A stretch of DNA of 64,000 nucleotides, taken from Reyranella sp. (lineage in GTDB: Bacteria > Pseudomonadota > Alphaproteobacteria > Reyranellales > Reyranellaceae). Below the pieces are notes generated by a model. That model was given only the letters and a program-made list of their open reading frames with translations. It was not told the DNA's origin and searched no databases. Both the position numbers and the translations under genes were made by a program. Within the stretch, counting starts at the first letter, position 1. Every line of letters starts with the position of its first letter. Location: positions 124,001-188,000 of the forward strand of contig NZ_JAFKJN010000011.1 of the NCBI RefSeq assembly GCF_017305915.1, written 5' to 3'. Shown here piece after piece: positions 49,271-62,516 of the stretch.

Positions 49271-49317
49271 AGGTCTTTTAATCCCAGGATAATACCAGGT
49301 CTGAATGACCATAGGTC
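49267..49317. promoter_or_regulatory. direct and inverted repeats in the XRE/MDR divergent gap
   Basis: CCATAGGTC occurs at 49267-49275 and 49309-49317, 42 bp apart (four helical turns). Between them is a GGTC-TGAAT-GACC dyad (49298-49310). A GATAAT -10-like hexamer at 49288 is flanked by the repeats. These are candidate operator half-sites for the XRE protein. Confidence 0.4.
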
Positions 49318-49356
49318 GCGGCGGCACAATGGGCCATCCCCAAATCGAGGTGATCC

Positions 49357-50421
49357 ATGAAAGCAGCCGTCCTCAAGGCGCTCGGCGCGCCGCTCGCCGT
49401 CGAAAGCGTGCCCGACCCCGTGCTCGGCACCGGCGAGGTGATCGTCGATGTCGTCGCCACCCGCATGCTCGCGTATGCCGGCGAGGTGTTCAGCGGCGAG
49501 CGGCAGTACCTGCTGGAGCTGCCGATCGTGCCGGGTCCAGGCGGCGTCGGCCGGGTACGCGCGGTCGGTCCGGACGCCACACGGCTCGCGGTTGGCGACT
49601 GGGTGTCGATCGACCCGACCGTCCGCTCGCGCGACGACACGGTGTCGCCCGACATCATCCTGCAGGGCCTGACCGCGGGCAGCCAGGCGGCGCTGCGCCT
49701 GCAGCGCCACTATCACGACGGCGCCTTTGCCCAGCAGGTGAGGGTGCCGACCGAGAATATCAGCCTGATCGGCGCCATCGATGCCGCCGACGCCGGCCGC
49801 TGGTGCGCGCTCGGCACGCTGCTCATCCCCTACGGGGGATTGCTGGCCGGCCGGCTGGCGGCGGGCGAGACCGTGCTGGTCAACGGCGCCACCGGCGCCT
49901 TCGGCAGCGCCGGCGTGGCGGTCGGTGTCGCGATGGGCGCGTCGGTGGTCGCGACGGGCCGCAACGAGGCGGCGCTGGCCGATCTCGAGCGCCGCTTCGG
50001 CAACCGCGTGCGGACGGTGAAGATGACCGGCAACGAGGAGGACGACCGCCGGCAGATGCAAAGGGCAGCCGACGGGCCGGTCGACTGCGTCCTCGACCTG
50101 CTGCCGCCGATGGCTGAATCGAGCTGGGTGCGCGCCGCGGTGCTGGCGGTGCGGCCCTGCGGACGCGCCATCCTGATGGGCGGCATCCGGGACGACGTGG
50201 CGCTGCCTTATGCCTGGATGATGCGGGAATGCATCGAGATCCGGGGCCAGTGGATGTATCCGCGCGACGCCACCCAGCGCATGATCGGGCTGATCCGCTC
50301 GGGCCTGATCCGGCTGGAAGACTTCGCGGTGACCGAGTTCCCCTTGGACAAGGTCAACGAAGCCGTGGCCCATGCAGCGGGCAATACCGGGCCTTTCAAG
50401 ATGACGGTGGTGCGGCCCTGA
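49357..50421 (+). CDS. zinc-independent MDR (quinone-reductase-like) oxidoreductase
   Basis: Medium-chain dehydrogenase/reductase of 354 residues. A GroES-like N-terminal domain is followed by a Rossmann domain with NGATGAFGSAGVAVGVAMGA. The catalytic-zinc Cys of alcohol dehydrogenases is absent (the position reads TRMLAYAGEVF), and no structural-zinc Cys cluster is seen, so an NADPH-dependent quinone or enone reductase is more likely than an alcohol dehydrogenase. Divergent from the XRE regulator, which probably controls it. Confidence 0.85.
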   Translation: MKAAVLKALGAPLAVESVPDPVLGTGEVIVDVVATRMLAYAGEVFSGERQYLLELPIVPGPGGVGRVRAVGPDATRLAVGDWVSIDPTVRSRDDTVSPDIILQGLTAGSQAALRLQRHYHDGAFAQQVRVPTENISLIGAIDAADAGRWCALGTLLIPYGGLLAGRLAAGETVLVNGATGAFGSAGVAVGVAMGASVVATGRNEAALADLERRFGNRVRTVKMTGNEEDDRRQMQRAADGPVDCVLDLLPPMAESSWVRAAVLAVRPCGRAILMGGIRDDVALPYAWMMRECIEIRGQWMYPRDATQRMIGLIRSGLIRLEDFAVTEFPLDKVNEAVAHAAGNTGPFKMTVVRP

Positions 50422-50464
50422 TTCATGCCTCGTTTTCCACAACATATGGGAGCCATAGTGGGGT

Positions 50465-53911
<3,447 letters not shown>

Positions 53912-53920
53912 GCCGTAGCT

Positions 53921-53946
53921 TTCCTCCCCATATGAATGGGGAGGAA
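53921..53946. terminator. 11-bp perfect hairpin just after dnaE
   Basis: TTCCTCCCCAT-ATGA-ATGGGGAGGAA, a perfect 11-bp stem 10 bases after the dnaE stop, followed by GCATTTGTTG. Probably the dnaE terminator, though with an imperfect U-tract. It overlaps the longest possible N-terminus of the DUF72 gene and argues for a start after it. Confidence 0.55.
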
Positions 53947-53967
53947 GCATTTGTTGATGGAGCGAGA

Positions 53968-54981
53968 TTGAGCCAGCAGCCCAGCCTGTTCGAACAGCCG
54001 GGCGAGCCCAAGCGGTCCAAGCCCGCACCCGGCGAGGTGCGTCCCTCGTGGGACTCGCCGCTGCTGCAGGCGCCGGTGCTGCCGACCGACATCCGGTTGG
54101 GCACCTCGTCATGGTTCTTCCCCGGCTGGCGCGGCCTCATCTACGAGGGCGTGCATCCGCAGACCGCGCTCAGCAAGAAGGGCCTGGCGGCCTACGCCCA
54201 GATCCCGTTGCTGCGCACGGTGAGTCTCGACCGCACCTTCTACGCGCCGATCACCACCGTCGAGTACGCCCGCTACGCCATGCAGACGCCGGACCACTTC
54301 TCCTTCGTCGTCAAGGCGCCGGCATTGGTCTGCGACGCGGTGATTCGTGGCGAGGACGGGCACGGGAAGGTGCCCAACCCGCATTTCCTCGATCCCGGCA
54401 TCGCGGCGCGCGAGTTCGTCGTGCCGTGCCTCGAGGGGTTGGGCGCGAAGGCGGGGCCGCTGGTGTTCCAGGTGTCGCCATTGCCGCGCAGCCTCGTCGA
54501 GGAGGCGCCGATGCTGATCGAGCGGCTGGAGGCGTTCTTCGCGGCGCTGCCTCCGCAGCTTGGCAAGCAGGAGCCGCTGTACGCGCTCGAACTCCGGAAC
54601 GCCGAATTGCTGACGCCGCGACTGATGCGGATGCTGCGTGATCAGGGCGTGCGCTATTGCGTCGGCCTGCACGATCGCATGCCGGAGGTAGAGCGGCAGG
54701 AGACGGCGCTGTCGGTCCTCGACGGCGAGGCGCCGGGCGACCTCGTCGTGCGCTGGAACCTGCACCGGGGCTTTCTCTACCAGGCGGCCAAGCAGCGCTA
54801 CGAGCCGTTCGACAAGCTGGTCGACGAGGACCCCGAGACCCGTCGGATACTGGCCCGGATGGCGGCCAAGGCCTTCAAGGCTGGTCGCAAGGTGTGGATA
54901 ACGGCCAACAACAAGGCGGAAGGCTCGGCGCCGCTGTCCTTGCTCAAGCTGGCCGAGGAGGTCGCCAACAATTTGCACTAG
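53968..54981 (+). CDS. DUF72 (YecE-like) protein
   Basis: TIM-barrel protein of the DUF72/UPF0759 family, about 337 residues. Family blocks: IRLGTSSWFFPGWRG at the first strand, LRTVSLDRTFYAPIT, and PDHFSFVVKAPALV. The real start is uncertain: TTG 53908 (overlapping the dnaE stop), ATG 53932 (in the loop of a hairpin) or TTG 53968 with GGAG six bases upstream (LSQQPSLFEQ). I prefer 53968. Biochemical function is unknown for the family. No close operon partner. Confidence 0.85.
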   Translation: MSQQPSLFEQPGEPKRSKPAPGEVRPSWDSPLLQAPVLPTDIRLGTSSWFFPGWRGLIYEGVHPQTALSKKGLAAYAQIPLLRTVSLDRTFYAPITTVEYARYAMQTPDHFSFVVKAPALVCDAVIRGEDGHGKVPNPHFLDPGIAAREFVVPCLEGLGAKAGPLVFQVSPLPRSLVEEAPMLIERLEAFFAALPPQLGKQEPLYALELRNAELLTPRLMRMLRDQGVRYCVGLHDRMPEVERQETALSVLDGEAPGDLVVRWNLHRGFLYQAAKQRYEPFDKLVDEDPETRRILARMAAKAFKAGRKVWITANNKAEGSAPLSLLKLAEEVANNLH

Positions 54982-55107
54982 GGCGTCCGGACCATCCGGG
55001 ATTGTCCGGCCGAGGGGGGAGGGGCCGGATTCCCGGATTCGCGCATAAAACCCTTGTGGGATCGACATCCGAGGTGTCCGAGATCGGGCCGGATTCCATC
55101 GAATGGG

Positions 55108-55136
55108 TTGCTTTCCCGCCGCCGACCCTCTAGATA
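55108..55136 (+). promoter_or_regulatory. sigma-70 promoter of rpsB
   Basis: TTGCTT, a 17-bp spacer and TAGATA. The predicted start near 55143 leaves a leader of about 110 bases before rpsB, long enough for S2 autoregulation, which is known in other bacteria. The gap upstream (54982-55107) holds GTCCGG-rich short inverted repeats and no gene. Confidence 0.6.
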
Positions 55137-55252
55137 GGCGCCACTTCGCACGCGGGTTTGCGGTCGACGGGGAGACATCCCGCCGCTCGCTCCGGTGTTC
55201 CCCATCCGGGGGACGACGCCCGCGGAGGCCTAACCGGAAAAGGAGTTGCGGC

Positions 55253-56047
55253 ATGGCTATGCCGACTTTTACGATGCGTCAGTTGCTGGAAGCGGGTGTC
55301 CATTTCGGTCACCACACCCGGCGTTGGAACCCCAAGATGAAGCCGTACCTGTTCGGGGTGCGCAACGGGGTCCACATCATCGATCTCACCAAGACCGTGC
55401 CGTTGCTGGAGCAGGCGCTACAGCAGGTCCGCCAGGTCGTGTCCAACGGCGGCCGCGTGCTGTTCGTCGGCACCAAGGCGGCGGCCTCCGAGCGCGTCGC
55501 CGACGCGGCCAAGCGCTGCGGCCAGTACTACGTCAACCACCGCTGGCTGGGCGGCATGATCACCAACTGGCAGACCATCTCTGCCTCGATCAAGCGCCTG
55601 CGCGAGCTCGATGACCGCCTCAAGGGCGACGTCGTCGGCCTGACCAAGAAGGAGCAGCTCGACCTCACCCGCGAGCGCGACAAGCTCGAGCGGTCGCTGG
55701 GCGGCATCAAGGAAATGGGCGGGACGCCCGACATGCTGTTCATCATCGACACCAACAAGGAAGCTATCGCGGTGCAGGAAGCCCGCAAGCGCGGCATTCC
55801 GATCGTGGCGGTGCTCGACAGCAACTCCGATCCCGACGGCGTCGACTTCCCGATCCCGGGCAACGACGACGCGATCCGCGCCGTGTCGCTGTATTGCGAC
55901 CTGATGTCGGGCGCGGTGCTCGACGGCATCCGTGCCGAGATCGCCGCTTCCGGCGGCGACGTGGGCGAGCTCGACGAGCCGCCGACCGACGATGTTCCCG
56001 CCGCCGAGACCGACGGCGCGGGCGCCGAGGCATCGCCGGCCGAGTAG
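55253..56047 (+). CDS. rpsB: 30S ribosomal protein S2
   Basis: Small-subunit protein needed for S1 and mRNA binding, 264 residues. It starts [20 protein letters not shown]. The signatures [20 protein letters not shown] and [14 protein letters not shown] are clear. AAGGAG sits 8-9 bases before the ATG. The C-terminus is extended by an acidic, low-complexity tail ([19 protein letters not shown]). First gene of the rpsB-tsf-pyrH-frr cluster, with its own promoter. Confidence 0.97.
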   Translation: MAMPTFTMRQLLEAGVHFGHHTRRWNPKMKPYLFGVRNGVHIIDLTKTVPLLEQALQQVRQVVSNGGRVLFVGTKAAASERVADAAKRCGQYYVNHRWLGGMITNWQTISASIKRLRELDDRLKGDVVGLTKKEQLDLTRERDKLERSLGGIKEMGGTPDMLFIIDTNKEAIAVQEARKRGIPIVAVLDSNSDPDGVDFPIPGNDDAIRAVSLYCDLMSGAVLDGIRAEIAASGGDVGELDEPPTDDVPAAETDGAGAEASPAE

Positions 56048-56071
56048 GCCGGCCCTCCGCGAACCAAGTCA

Positions 56072-56095
56072 GGGGCCGGTCGCAAGACCGGCCCC
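56072..56095 (+). terminator. rpsB-tsf intercistronic hairpin (partial terminator)
   Basis: GGGGCCGGTC-GCAA-GACCGGCCCC, a perfect 10-bp stem with a GNRA loop. No U-tract follows, and tsf starts 23 bases later, so attenuation or mRNA stabilisation is more likely than full termination. Confidence 0.55.
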
Positions 56096-56117
56096 ATTGC
56101 ACTGATGGAGCTGAACG

Positions 56118-57044
56118 ATGGCTGAGATCACCGCATCGCTGGTCAAGGATCTGCGCGAGAAGACCGGCGCCGGCATGATGGATTGCAAGAAGGCGCTGAA
56201 CGAGGTTGCGGGCGACCTCGAGAAGGCGATCGACTGGCTACGCACCAAGGGCCTGTCGGCCGCCGCCAAGAAGGCCGGCCGCGTCGCCGCCGAGGGCCTG
56301 GTCGGCGTCGCCGCCGACGGCACCAAGGGCGCCGTGGTCGAGGTCAACGCCGAGACCGACTTCGTGGGCCGCAACGAGCAGTTCCAGAAGTTCGTCGGCA
56401 GCGTCGCCAGGATCGCGCTCGACAATGGCGGCGACCTCGCCAAGACCGCGGCGGCGGCCTATCCGGGCACCGGCCGCGACGTGCAGGGCGAGCTCACCAA
56501 CCTGATCGCCACGATCGGCGAGAACATGAGCCTGCGCCGCTCGGCCTCGCTCTCGGTCTCGGACGGCGTGGTGGTCGCTTACACCCACAACTCGGTCGCG
56601 CCGGATCTCGGCAAGATCGGCGTGCTGGTGGCGCTCGAGTCGACCGGCGACAAGGCCCAGCTGGCGCCGCTCGCCAAGCAGCTCGCCATGCACGTGGCCG
56701 CGGCCAACCCGCAGTCGCTGACCGTCGCCGACCTCGACCAGGCCGTGGTCGAGCGTGAGCGCGCGGTGCTGAGCGAGAAGGCCGGCCAGTCGGGCAAGGC
56801 CGCCGACATCATCGCCAAGATGGTCGAGGGCGGCATCCGCAAGTTCCACCAGGAGGTCGTGCTGCTCGAGCAGGCCTTCGTGATGGACGGCAAGACCAGG
56901 GTTTCCAAGGTCGTCGACGATGCCGCCAAGCAGGTCGGCGGGGCGGTCCGCATCGCGGGCTACTTGCGCTTCCAACTGGGCGAGGGCATCGAGAAGAAGT
57001 CGGAAGACTTCGCCGCCGAGGTGGCCGCGCAACTCAAGAAGTAG
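56118..57044 (+). CDS. tsf: translation elongation factor Ts
   Basis: Guanine-nucleotide exchange factor for EF-Tu, 308 residues. It starts [27 protein letters not shown], shown here in two family pieces, with the EF-Tu contact [15 protein letters not shown]. The double core domain and the C-terminal helix ([12 protein letters not shown]) are complete. It lies 70 bp after rpsB in the conserved order. Confidence 0.97.
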   Translation: MAEITASLVKDLREKTGAGMMDCKKALNEVAGDLEKAIDWLRTKGLSAAAKKAGRVAAEGLVGVAADGTKGAVVEVNAETDFVGRNEQFQKFVGSVARIALDNGGDLAKTAAAAYPGTGRDVQGELTNLIATIGENMSLRRSASLSVSDGVVVAYTHNSVAPDLGKIGVLVALESTGDKAQLAPLAKQLAMHVAAANPQSLTVADLDQAVVERERAVLSEKAGQSGKAADIIAKMVEGGIRKFHQEVVLLEQAFVMDGKTRVSKVVDDAAKQVGGAVRIAGYLRFQLGEGIEKKSEDFAAEVAAQLKK

Positions 57045-57059
57045 TATGAACGGCAGGCC

Positions 57060-57084
57060 GGCGCGGGCACGGGTAGCCCGCGCC
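57060..57084 (+). terminator. tsf-pyrH intercistronic hairpin
   Basis: GGCGCGGGC-ACGGGTA-GCCCGCGCC, a perfect 9-bp stem 16 bases after tsf, followed by GTCCAAAAAC rather than a U-tract. Probably a processing or attenuation structure. Confidence 0.5.
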
Positions 57085-57114
57085 GTCCAAAAACTTTGAA
57101 CCGAGGCCGCCTCC

Positions 57115-57840
57115 ATGCCGCCCGCTCCACGTTATCGCCGCGTCCTGCTCAAGCTCTCGGGAGAGGGCCTGATGGGCGAGCGGGAATATGGCCTCGACCC
57201 CAAGATGGTCGGCATGGTCGCGCAAGAGATCAGGACCGTGGTCCAGATGGGCGTGCAGGTCTGTCTGGTGATCGGTGGCGGCAACATCTTCCGCGGCGTC
57301 TCGGCGGCAGCCTCGGGCATGGACCGCGCCAGCGGCGACTACATGGGCATGCTGGCCACGGTCATCAATTCACTGGCCATGCAGAGCGCTTTGGAGCGGC
57401 AAGGCCTGCAGACCCGTGTACAGTCGGCCATTCCGATGACCACGGTCTGCGAGCCCTACATCCGCCGCCGCGCCGCCCGCCACATGGAGAAGGGCCGGGT
57501 GGTGATCTTCGCTGCCGGCACCGGCAACCCGTTCTTCACCACCGACACTGCCGCAGCCCTGCGTGCCGCCGAGATGGGTGTCGATGCGATGCTGAAGGGC
57601 ACGCAGGTCGACGGCGTCTACTCGGCCGATCCGCGCAAGGACAAGAACGCCAAGCGCTACGACACGCTCACCTACATGGACGTCCTGCAACAGGACCTGC
57701 AGGTGATGGACGCCTCGGCGATCTCTCTCGCGCGCGAGAACAAGATCCCGATCATCGTGTTCGACATCCACAAGCCCGGTTCGTTCGCCGAGACCATGGC
57801 GGGCGAGGGCACCCACACCGTCATCAAGGACGAGGGCTGA
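57115..57840 (+). CDS. pyrH: uridylate kinase
   Basis: Phosphorylates UMP to UDP; hexameric amino-acid-kinase fold. 241 residues. The ATP loop is [23 protein letters not shown] is the UMP-binding glycine loop; [12 protein letters not shown] and [17 protein letters not shown] follow. It lies 70 bp after tsf and 2 bp before frr. GTP activation and UTP inhibition are family properties. Confidence 0.97.
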   Translation: MPPAPRYRRVLLKLSGEGLMGEREYGLDPKMVGMVAQEIRTVVQMGVQVCLVIGGGNIFRGVSAAASGMDRASGDYMGMLATVINSLAMQSALERQGLQTRVQSAIPMTTVCEPYIRRRAARHMEKGRVVIFAAGTGNPFFTTDTAAALRAAEMGVDAMLKGTQVDGVYSADPRKDKNAKRYDTLTYMDVLQQDLQVMDASAISLARENKIPIIVFDIHKPGSFAETMAGEGTHTVIKDEG

Positions 57841-57842
57841 AA

Positions 57843-58397
57843 ATGAGCACAGACCTCAAAGAGCTCGAGAAACGCATGGGCAGCGCCATGGACGCGCTCA
57901 AGAAGGAGTTCACCGGTCTGCGGACCGGCCGTGCTTCGGTGAACCTGCTCGATCCGGTGCAGGTCGAGGCCTACGGCCAGCGCATGCCGCTGAACCAGGT
58001 CGGCACGGTGAGCGCCCCCGAGCCGCGGCTGCTGACCGTCAGCGTTTGGGACAAGGGACTGGTGACGCCGACCGCCAAGGCGATCCGCGACGCCGGCCTC
58101 GGCCTCAACCCGGCGCCGGACGGCCAGCTGATCCGTATCCCGATTCCCGAGCTCACCACCGAGCGCCGCAACGAGCTCGCCAAGCTCGCGCACAAGTACG
58201 CCGAGCAGGGCCGGGTGGCCGTGCGCAACGTCCGTCGCGAGGGCATGGAAGCGCTCAAGAAGGCCGAGAAGGACCACAAGATCTCGCAGGACGAGCATCG
58301 CCAGAAGTCCGACGAGGTGCAGAAGCTCACCGACCGCTACGTCAAGCAGGTCGACGAGACGCTCGCCCACAAGGAAAAAGAGATCAAGACCGTCTGA
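57843..58397 (+). CDS. frr: ribosome recycling factor
   Basis: Splits post-termination ribosomes with EF-G. 184 residues, the standard length. It starts [20 protein letters not shown]. The three-helix bundle carries [20 protein letters not shown], then the domain II block [12 protein letters not shown], and the long helix [20 protein letters not shown]. The TGA overlaps the ATG of uppS (TGATG). Confidence 0.97.
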   Translation: MSTDLKELEKRMGSAMDALKKEFTGLRTGRASVNLLDPVQVEAYGQRMPLNQVGTVSAPEPRLLTVSVWDKGLVTPTAKAIRDAGLGLNPAPDGQLIRIPIPELTTERRNELAKLAHKYAEQGRVAVRNVRREGMEALKKAEKDHKISQDEHRQKSDEVQKLTDRYVKQVDETLAHKEKEIKTV

Positions 58398-59137
58398 TGT
58401 CGACCGCGCCGCTGCCTGCCGGGCCGGAGTCTTCGCCAGGCCCACACCACGTCGCCATCATTATGGATGGCAACGGGCGCTGGGCGAAGGCGCGGGGATT
58501 GCCGCGCGTTGCCGGCCATCGGCGCGGCGCCGACGCCGTGCGGCGGGTGATCCGCGGTGCCGGCGAGCTCGGCATTCCGGTGCTCACCCTGTTCGCCTTC
58601 TCGACCGAGAACTGGACGCGCCCGGCCGACGAGGTCAGCGACCTGATGGGACTGCTGCGCCACTACCTGCGCAACGAGCTCGAGGAGCTCGGCCGCAACG
58701 GCGCCCGCCTGCGGGTGATCGGCGACCGGACGCGGCTCGCGCCCGATATCGTCAAGGACATCTCCGACGCCGAGCAGCGGACCCGTAGCAACACCCGTAT
58801 CGACGTCAACATCTGCATCAACTACGGCTCGCGCGACGAGATCGTCCAGGCGACCCGCAGCCTTGCCCGCAAGGCTGCGGCCGGCGAGGTCGTGCCGGAG
58901 AAGATCGACGAGAACCTGTTCGAGCGCGAGCTACTGACCGCCGGCGTGCCCGATCCAGACCTGCTGATCCGCACCAGCGGCGAGCAGCGCATCAGCAATT
59001 TCCTGCTCTGGCAGTGTGCCTACGCCGAGCTCGTGTTCGTCGATACGCTATGGCCCGACTTCGGCAAGGAGCATCTCGAGCGCGCCATCGCCGAGTTCCG
59101 CCGCCGTGAGCGTCGCTATGGCGGCGTCGGTAGCTAG
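58397..59137 (+). CDS. uppS: isoprenyl transferase (undecaprenyl diphosphate synthase)
   Basis: Makes the C55 lipid carrier for peptidoglycan and other envelope polymers. 246 residues. The pyrophosphate-binding motif HVAIIMDGNGRWAK places the catalytic Asp at 24. FAFSTENWTRP and the C-terminal RTSGEQRISNFLLWQCAYAE are characteristic. It is coupled to frr (TGATG) and overlaps cdsA by 20 bases. Confidence 0.96.
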   Translation: MSTAPLPAGPESSPGPHHVAIIMDGNGRWAKARGLPRVAGHRRGADAVRRVIRGAGELGIPVLTLFAFSTENWTRPADEVSDLMGLLRHYLRNELEELGRNGARLRVIGDRTRLAPDIVKDISDAEQRTRSNTRIDVNICINYGSRDEIVQATRSLARKAAAGEVVPEKIDENLFERELLTAGVPDPDLLIRTSGEQRISNFLLWQCAYAELVFVDTLWPDFGKEHLERAIAEFRRRERRYGGVGS

Positions 59138-59804
59138 CGCCCCGCCGGGGCGCTTCCGTGGCCTGCTGCTCCGGATCGTGTCGGCGGTGGTGCTGGGGCC
59201 GCTGCTGTTGGCGGCCGTCTGGTTCGGCTTTCCCTGGATCGACGTGGTGGCGGCGATCGTGGCGCCGCTGATGATCGGCGAATGGCTGCGGCTGACGCGC
59301 GGCCGGCCGGTCGCCCGCGGGCTCTTCATCCTCTATTCGATCGCGGCCCTTCTGGCGCTGCTGTGGCTGCGCCACCAGCCGGGCTTTGGCCGCGAGACCA
59401 TCCTGTGGCTCCTGGCCTGCGTCTGGGCGACCGACATCGGCGCCTATTTCATCGGCTCCTATGCCGGAGGCGCCAAGCTCGCGCCCTCGATCAGCCCGAG
59501 CAAGACCTGGTCGGGCCTGATCGGGGGCATTTGCGCGTCCGCGGTCGTGAGCGCACTCTGCACCCTTGTATTCGACGCTGGCGACACCGTGATGCTGGCG
59601 GTGACCGGCGCCGCCATCGCGGTGGTCGCCCAGGTCGGCGACCTGCTGGAATCGGCGGCCAAGCGCCGCGCCGGCGTCAAGGACAGCGGTCGCATCATCC
59701 CGGGTCATGGCGGCATCCTCGACCGCATCGACGGGCTGATCGCCGCGCTGCTGCTGATCGCCGTCATCCGGTTGCTGACAGGAGGAGAATGGCCATGGGC
59801 ATGA
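59118..59804 (+). CDS. cdsA: phosphatidate cytidylyltransferase
   Basis: Makes CDP-diacylglycerol for phospholipids in the inner membrane. 228 residues, rather short for the family (about 270), with five to seven transmembrane helices. The signatures [13 protein letters not shown] and [17 protein letters not shown].. then [12 protein letters not shown], which hold the Mg/CDP site, are intact. The start is uncertain: ATG 59118 (used here) or GTG 59106. Both overlap uppS. Confidence 0.93.
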   Translation: MAASVASAPPGRFRGLLLRIVSAVVLGPLLLAAVWFGFPWIDVVAAIVAPLMIGEWLRLTRGRPVARGLFILYSIAALLALLWLRHQPGFGRETILWLLACVWATDIGAYFIGSYAGGAKLAPSISPSKTWSGLIGGICASAVVSALCTLVFDAGDTVMLAVTGAAIAVVAQVGDLLESAAKRRAGVKDSGRIIPGHGGILDRIDGLIAALLLIAVIRLLTGGEWPWA

Positions 59805-61003
59805 TGCGCTGGACCCCGCCGTCGCCCGACACGCCGCGACACGTCACCATCGTCGGCTCGACCGGTTCGGTGGGGCAGAGCACGGCCGACCTGATCGCCC
59901 GTGCGCCCGACAGCTACCGGGTCGAGGCGCTGGTCGCCGGCAATTCGGTCGAGGCGCTGGCCGAGCAGGCGCGGCGGCTCAAGGCCAAGATGGCGGTGGT
60001 CGCCAATCCGCAGCGCTACCGCGCGCTCAAGGACGCGCTCGCCGGCACGTCGATCGAGGCGGCGGCCGGCCCTGAGGCCGTCATCGAGGCGGCGTCCCGG
60101 CCGGCGGAGTGGGTGATGGCGGCCGTGGTTGGCTATGCCGGCTTGGCGCCGACCCTGGTGGCCGCCCGCCGCGGTGCCATGGTGGCGCTGGCCAACAAAG
60201 AGGCGCTGGTCTGCGCCGGCAACCTCCTGATCGATGCCATCGGCGAATCGGGCGGGGCGCTTTTGCCGGTCGATTCAGAGCACAACGCCATCTTCCAGGT
60301 GTTCGATCCCGGCCAGCGGGCGGCCATCGATCGCCTCATCTTGACGGCGTCAGGTGGACCGTTCCGCAACTGGTCGCTGTCAGATATGGCCGAGGCGACA
60401 CCCGAGCAGGCGCTCGCCCATCCCAACTGGGACATGGGGGCCAAGATCTCGATCGATTCGGCGACCATGATGAACAAGGGTCTGGAGTACATCGAGGCGC
60501 ACCTGCTGTTCGGCCTGCCGGCGGAGCAGATCGAGATCGTCGTCCATCCGCAGTCGGTGATCCATTCGATGGTCGCCTACCGCGACGGCTCGGTGCTGGC
60601 CCAGCTCGGCACGCCCGACATGCGGATACCGATCGCCCATGCCCTGGGCTGGCCGGCGCGCATCGACGGCCCGGCGGCGCGGCTCGATTTCACCAAGCTG
60701 GCGCCGCTCACTTTCGAGCGGCCCGATTCCGGCCGTTTTCCTTCGCTACGTCTCGCCCGGGAAGCTTTGGCCCTGGGAGGGTTTGCGCCGGTGGTGCTCA
60801 ATGCAGCGAATGAGGTCGCGGTCGCGGCCTTCCTGGCGCGGCGCATCGGTTTCCTCGATATCGCCCGCATCGTCGAAGACGTCATGAGCGTGACGGCCGG
60901 CCTGCGCGGGCCCGTCACCGGGCTGCAGCAGGTTCAGGCGGCCGATCTCGAGGCCCGCCGCCGGGCCGAAGAGGCCGTTCGCGGCCATGCCCTAACTCAT
61001 TGA
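59795..61003 (+). CDS. dxr: 1-deoxy-D-xylulose 5-phosphate reductoisomerase
   Basis: Second step of the MEP isoprenoid pathway, NADPH-dependent. 402 residues. NADPH loop [15 protein letters not shown]; the metal and substrate site [37 protein letters not shown]; and the C-terminal [26 protein letters not shown] is nine bases before ATG 59795 and three before ATG 59789, so I prefer 59795. It overlaps cdsA by 10 bases and feeds isopentenyl diphosphate to UppS. Confidence 0.96.
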   Translation: MGMMRWTPPSPDTPRHVTIVGSTGSVGQSTADLIARAPDSYRVEALVAGNSVEALAEQARRLKAKMAVVANPQRYRALKDALAGTSIEAAAGPEAVIEAASRPAEWVMAAVVGYAGLAPTLVAARRGAMVALANKEALVCAGNLLIDAIGESGGALLPVDSEHNAIFQVFDPGQRAAIDRLILTASGGPFRNWSLSDMAEATPEQALAHPNWDMGAKISIDSATMMNKGLEYIEAHLLFGLPAEQIEIVVHPQSVIHSMVAYRDGSVLAQLGTPDMRIPIAHALGWPARIDGPAARLDFTKLAPLTFERPDSGRFPSLRLAREALALGGFAPVVLNAANEVAVAAFLARRIGFLDIARIVEDVMSVTAGLRGPVTGLQQVQAADLEARRRAEEAVRGHALTH

Positions 61004-61033
61004 ATTACAAGGTCATTGGTGGTGTAGTCACGC

Positions 61034-62425
61034 ATGCCCAACTTCGTCAGCCTGTTCACGACTTACCTGCCGTACTTTGTCCTCGTGCTGACGCTGCTCG
61101 TGTTCGTCCACGAGTATGGGCACTACTGGGTCGCGCGGCGCTTCGGCATCCATGCCGAGGTCTTTTCGATCGGCTTCGGGCCGGAGCTGATCGGCTGGAC
61201 CGATCGCAACGGCACGCGCTGGAAGATCTCGGCGGTGCCGCTCGGCGGCTACGTCAAGTTCCTGGGCGACAGCGACGCCGCCAGCGCCACGCATGACGCC
61301 GAGGCCTTGGCGCCCGACCAGCGCAAGCGCGCCTTCTTCAACCAGCCGCTCTATGCCCGCGCCGCGGTCGTGCTGGGCGGCCCGGCGGCCAACCTGGTGT
61401 TCGCCGTCCTGCTGCTGACCGGCGTGTTCTACGCGGCGGGCGAGCCCTACTCGCCGGCGATCCTGGCGGTGCAGGCCGACGGGCCGGCGGCCAAGGCGGG
61501 TCTCAAGACCGGCGACATCGTCGTCGGCCTCAACGGCAAGCGCATCAACCGCTTCGAGGACATCCAGGACTCGCAGTTCCTCAATCTCGCCGCGCCGATG
61601 GCGGTCGAATTCCAGCGCAACGGCGAGCTGATGACGACGCGGATCGTCCCGCAGTTCTGCGAGCGTACCGACAAGTACCAGAACACCATGCGCTACGGCG
61701 AGCTGGGCATCGATCCGCTGATCCGCCCGGTGGTCGGCGGCTTCGTGCCCAACAGCCCGGCCGAGGCGGCCGGGCTGAAGGTCGGCGACGTGCTGCAGAA
61801 GATCGACGGCCAGCCGGTCCAGCACTTCACCCACATCCCCGAGCTGATCGGCGCACGGGCCGGCCAGCCGGTGACCATCACCTACAATCGCGGCGGCAAG
61901 GACCTCGAGACCACGGTCGTGCCCGAGCCCGACAAGGTCACCGACTGCACCGGCAAGGAGAAGACCGTCGGCCGGCTGCGCATCCGCCCGGCCAGCGTCA
62001 CCGAATTCCGCAACCACGACATCCTGGGCGCGATGGGCGCCGGCGTCCGCCAGGTCTGGGGCATGACCCAGATGTTCTATACGTCGATGGCGCAGATCGT
62101 GACTGCGGCCCGGCCGGTGGACGAGCTGGGCGGCCCGATCCGCATCGCCAAGGCGGCGGGCGAGGCCTCGTACAGCGGTTGGGTCGGCATCCTGCAGCTA
62201 GTGATCGCGCTGTCGGTCGTGCTCGGCGTCTTCAACCTGCTGCCCGTTCCGATGCTCGACGGCGGACACCTCGCGATGTACCTGTACGAGGCCGTGCGCG
62301 GCCGGCCGCTGGGCCTGAAGGCACAGGAGGTTGGGCTGCGAATCGGCTTCGCGTTGGTGATCGGCATGGCGCTCGTCGCCACCTTCAACGATATAAAGTT
62401 GATTCTCCGCCAATTCGCACTATAG
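61034..62425 (+). CDS. rseP: site-2 zinc metalloprotease RseP
   Basis: Intramembrane protease that cleaves anti-sigma factors and remnant signal peptides. 463 residues. The zinc motif HEYGH is at residues 26-30 in the first helix. Two periplasmic PDZ domains follow (LAVQADGPAAKAGLKTGD and GGFVPNSPAEAAGLKVGD). The second active-site motif is NLLPVPMLDGGH in a later helix. It lies 30 bp after dxr and about 92 bp before bamA. Confidence 0.96.
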   Translation: MPNFVSLFTTYLPYFVLVLTLLVFVHEYGHYWVARRFGIHAEVFSIGFGPELIGWTDRNGTRWKISAVPLGGYVKFLGDSDAASATHDAEALAPDQRKRAFFNQPLYARAAVVLGGPAANLVFAVLLLTGVFYAAGEPYSPAILAVQADGPAAKAGLKTGDIVVGLNGKRINRFEDIQDSQFLNLAAPMAVEFQRNGELMTTRIVPQFCERTDKYQNTMRYGELGIDPLIRPVVGGFVPNSPAEAAGLKVGDVLQKIDGQPVQHFTHIPELIGARAGQPVTITYNRGGKDLETTVVPEPDKVTDCTGKEKTVGRLRIRPASVTEFRNHDILGAMGAGVRQVWGMTQMFYTSMAQIVTAARPVDELGGPIRIAKAAGEASYSGWVGILQLVIALSVVLGVFNLLPVPMLDGGHLAMYLYEAVRGRPLGLKAQEVGLRIGFALVIGMALVATFNDIKLILRQFAL

Positions 62426-62516
62426 CTGGGGACAAAACGGGGTGACGAACCCTTCTGGGCCGGTTTATGAAGCTGCCTTCTGAACATCGTCCATGGCATG
62501 CGGTGAAGGTGGCGGA

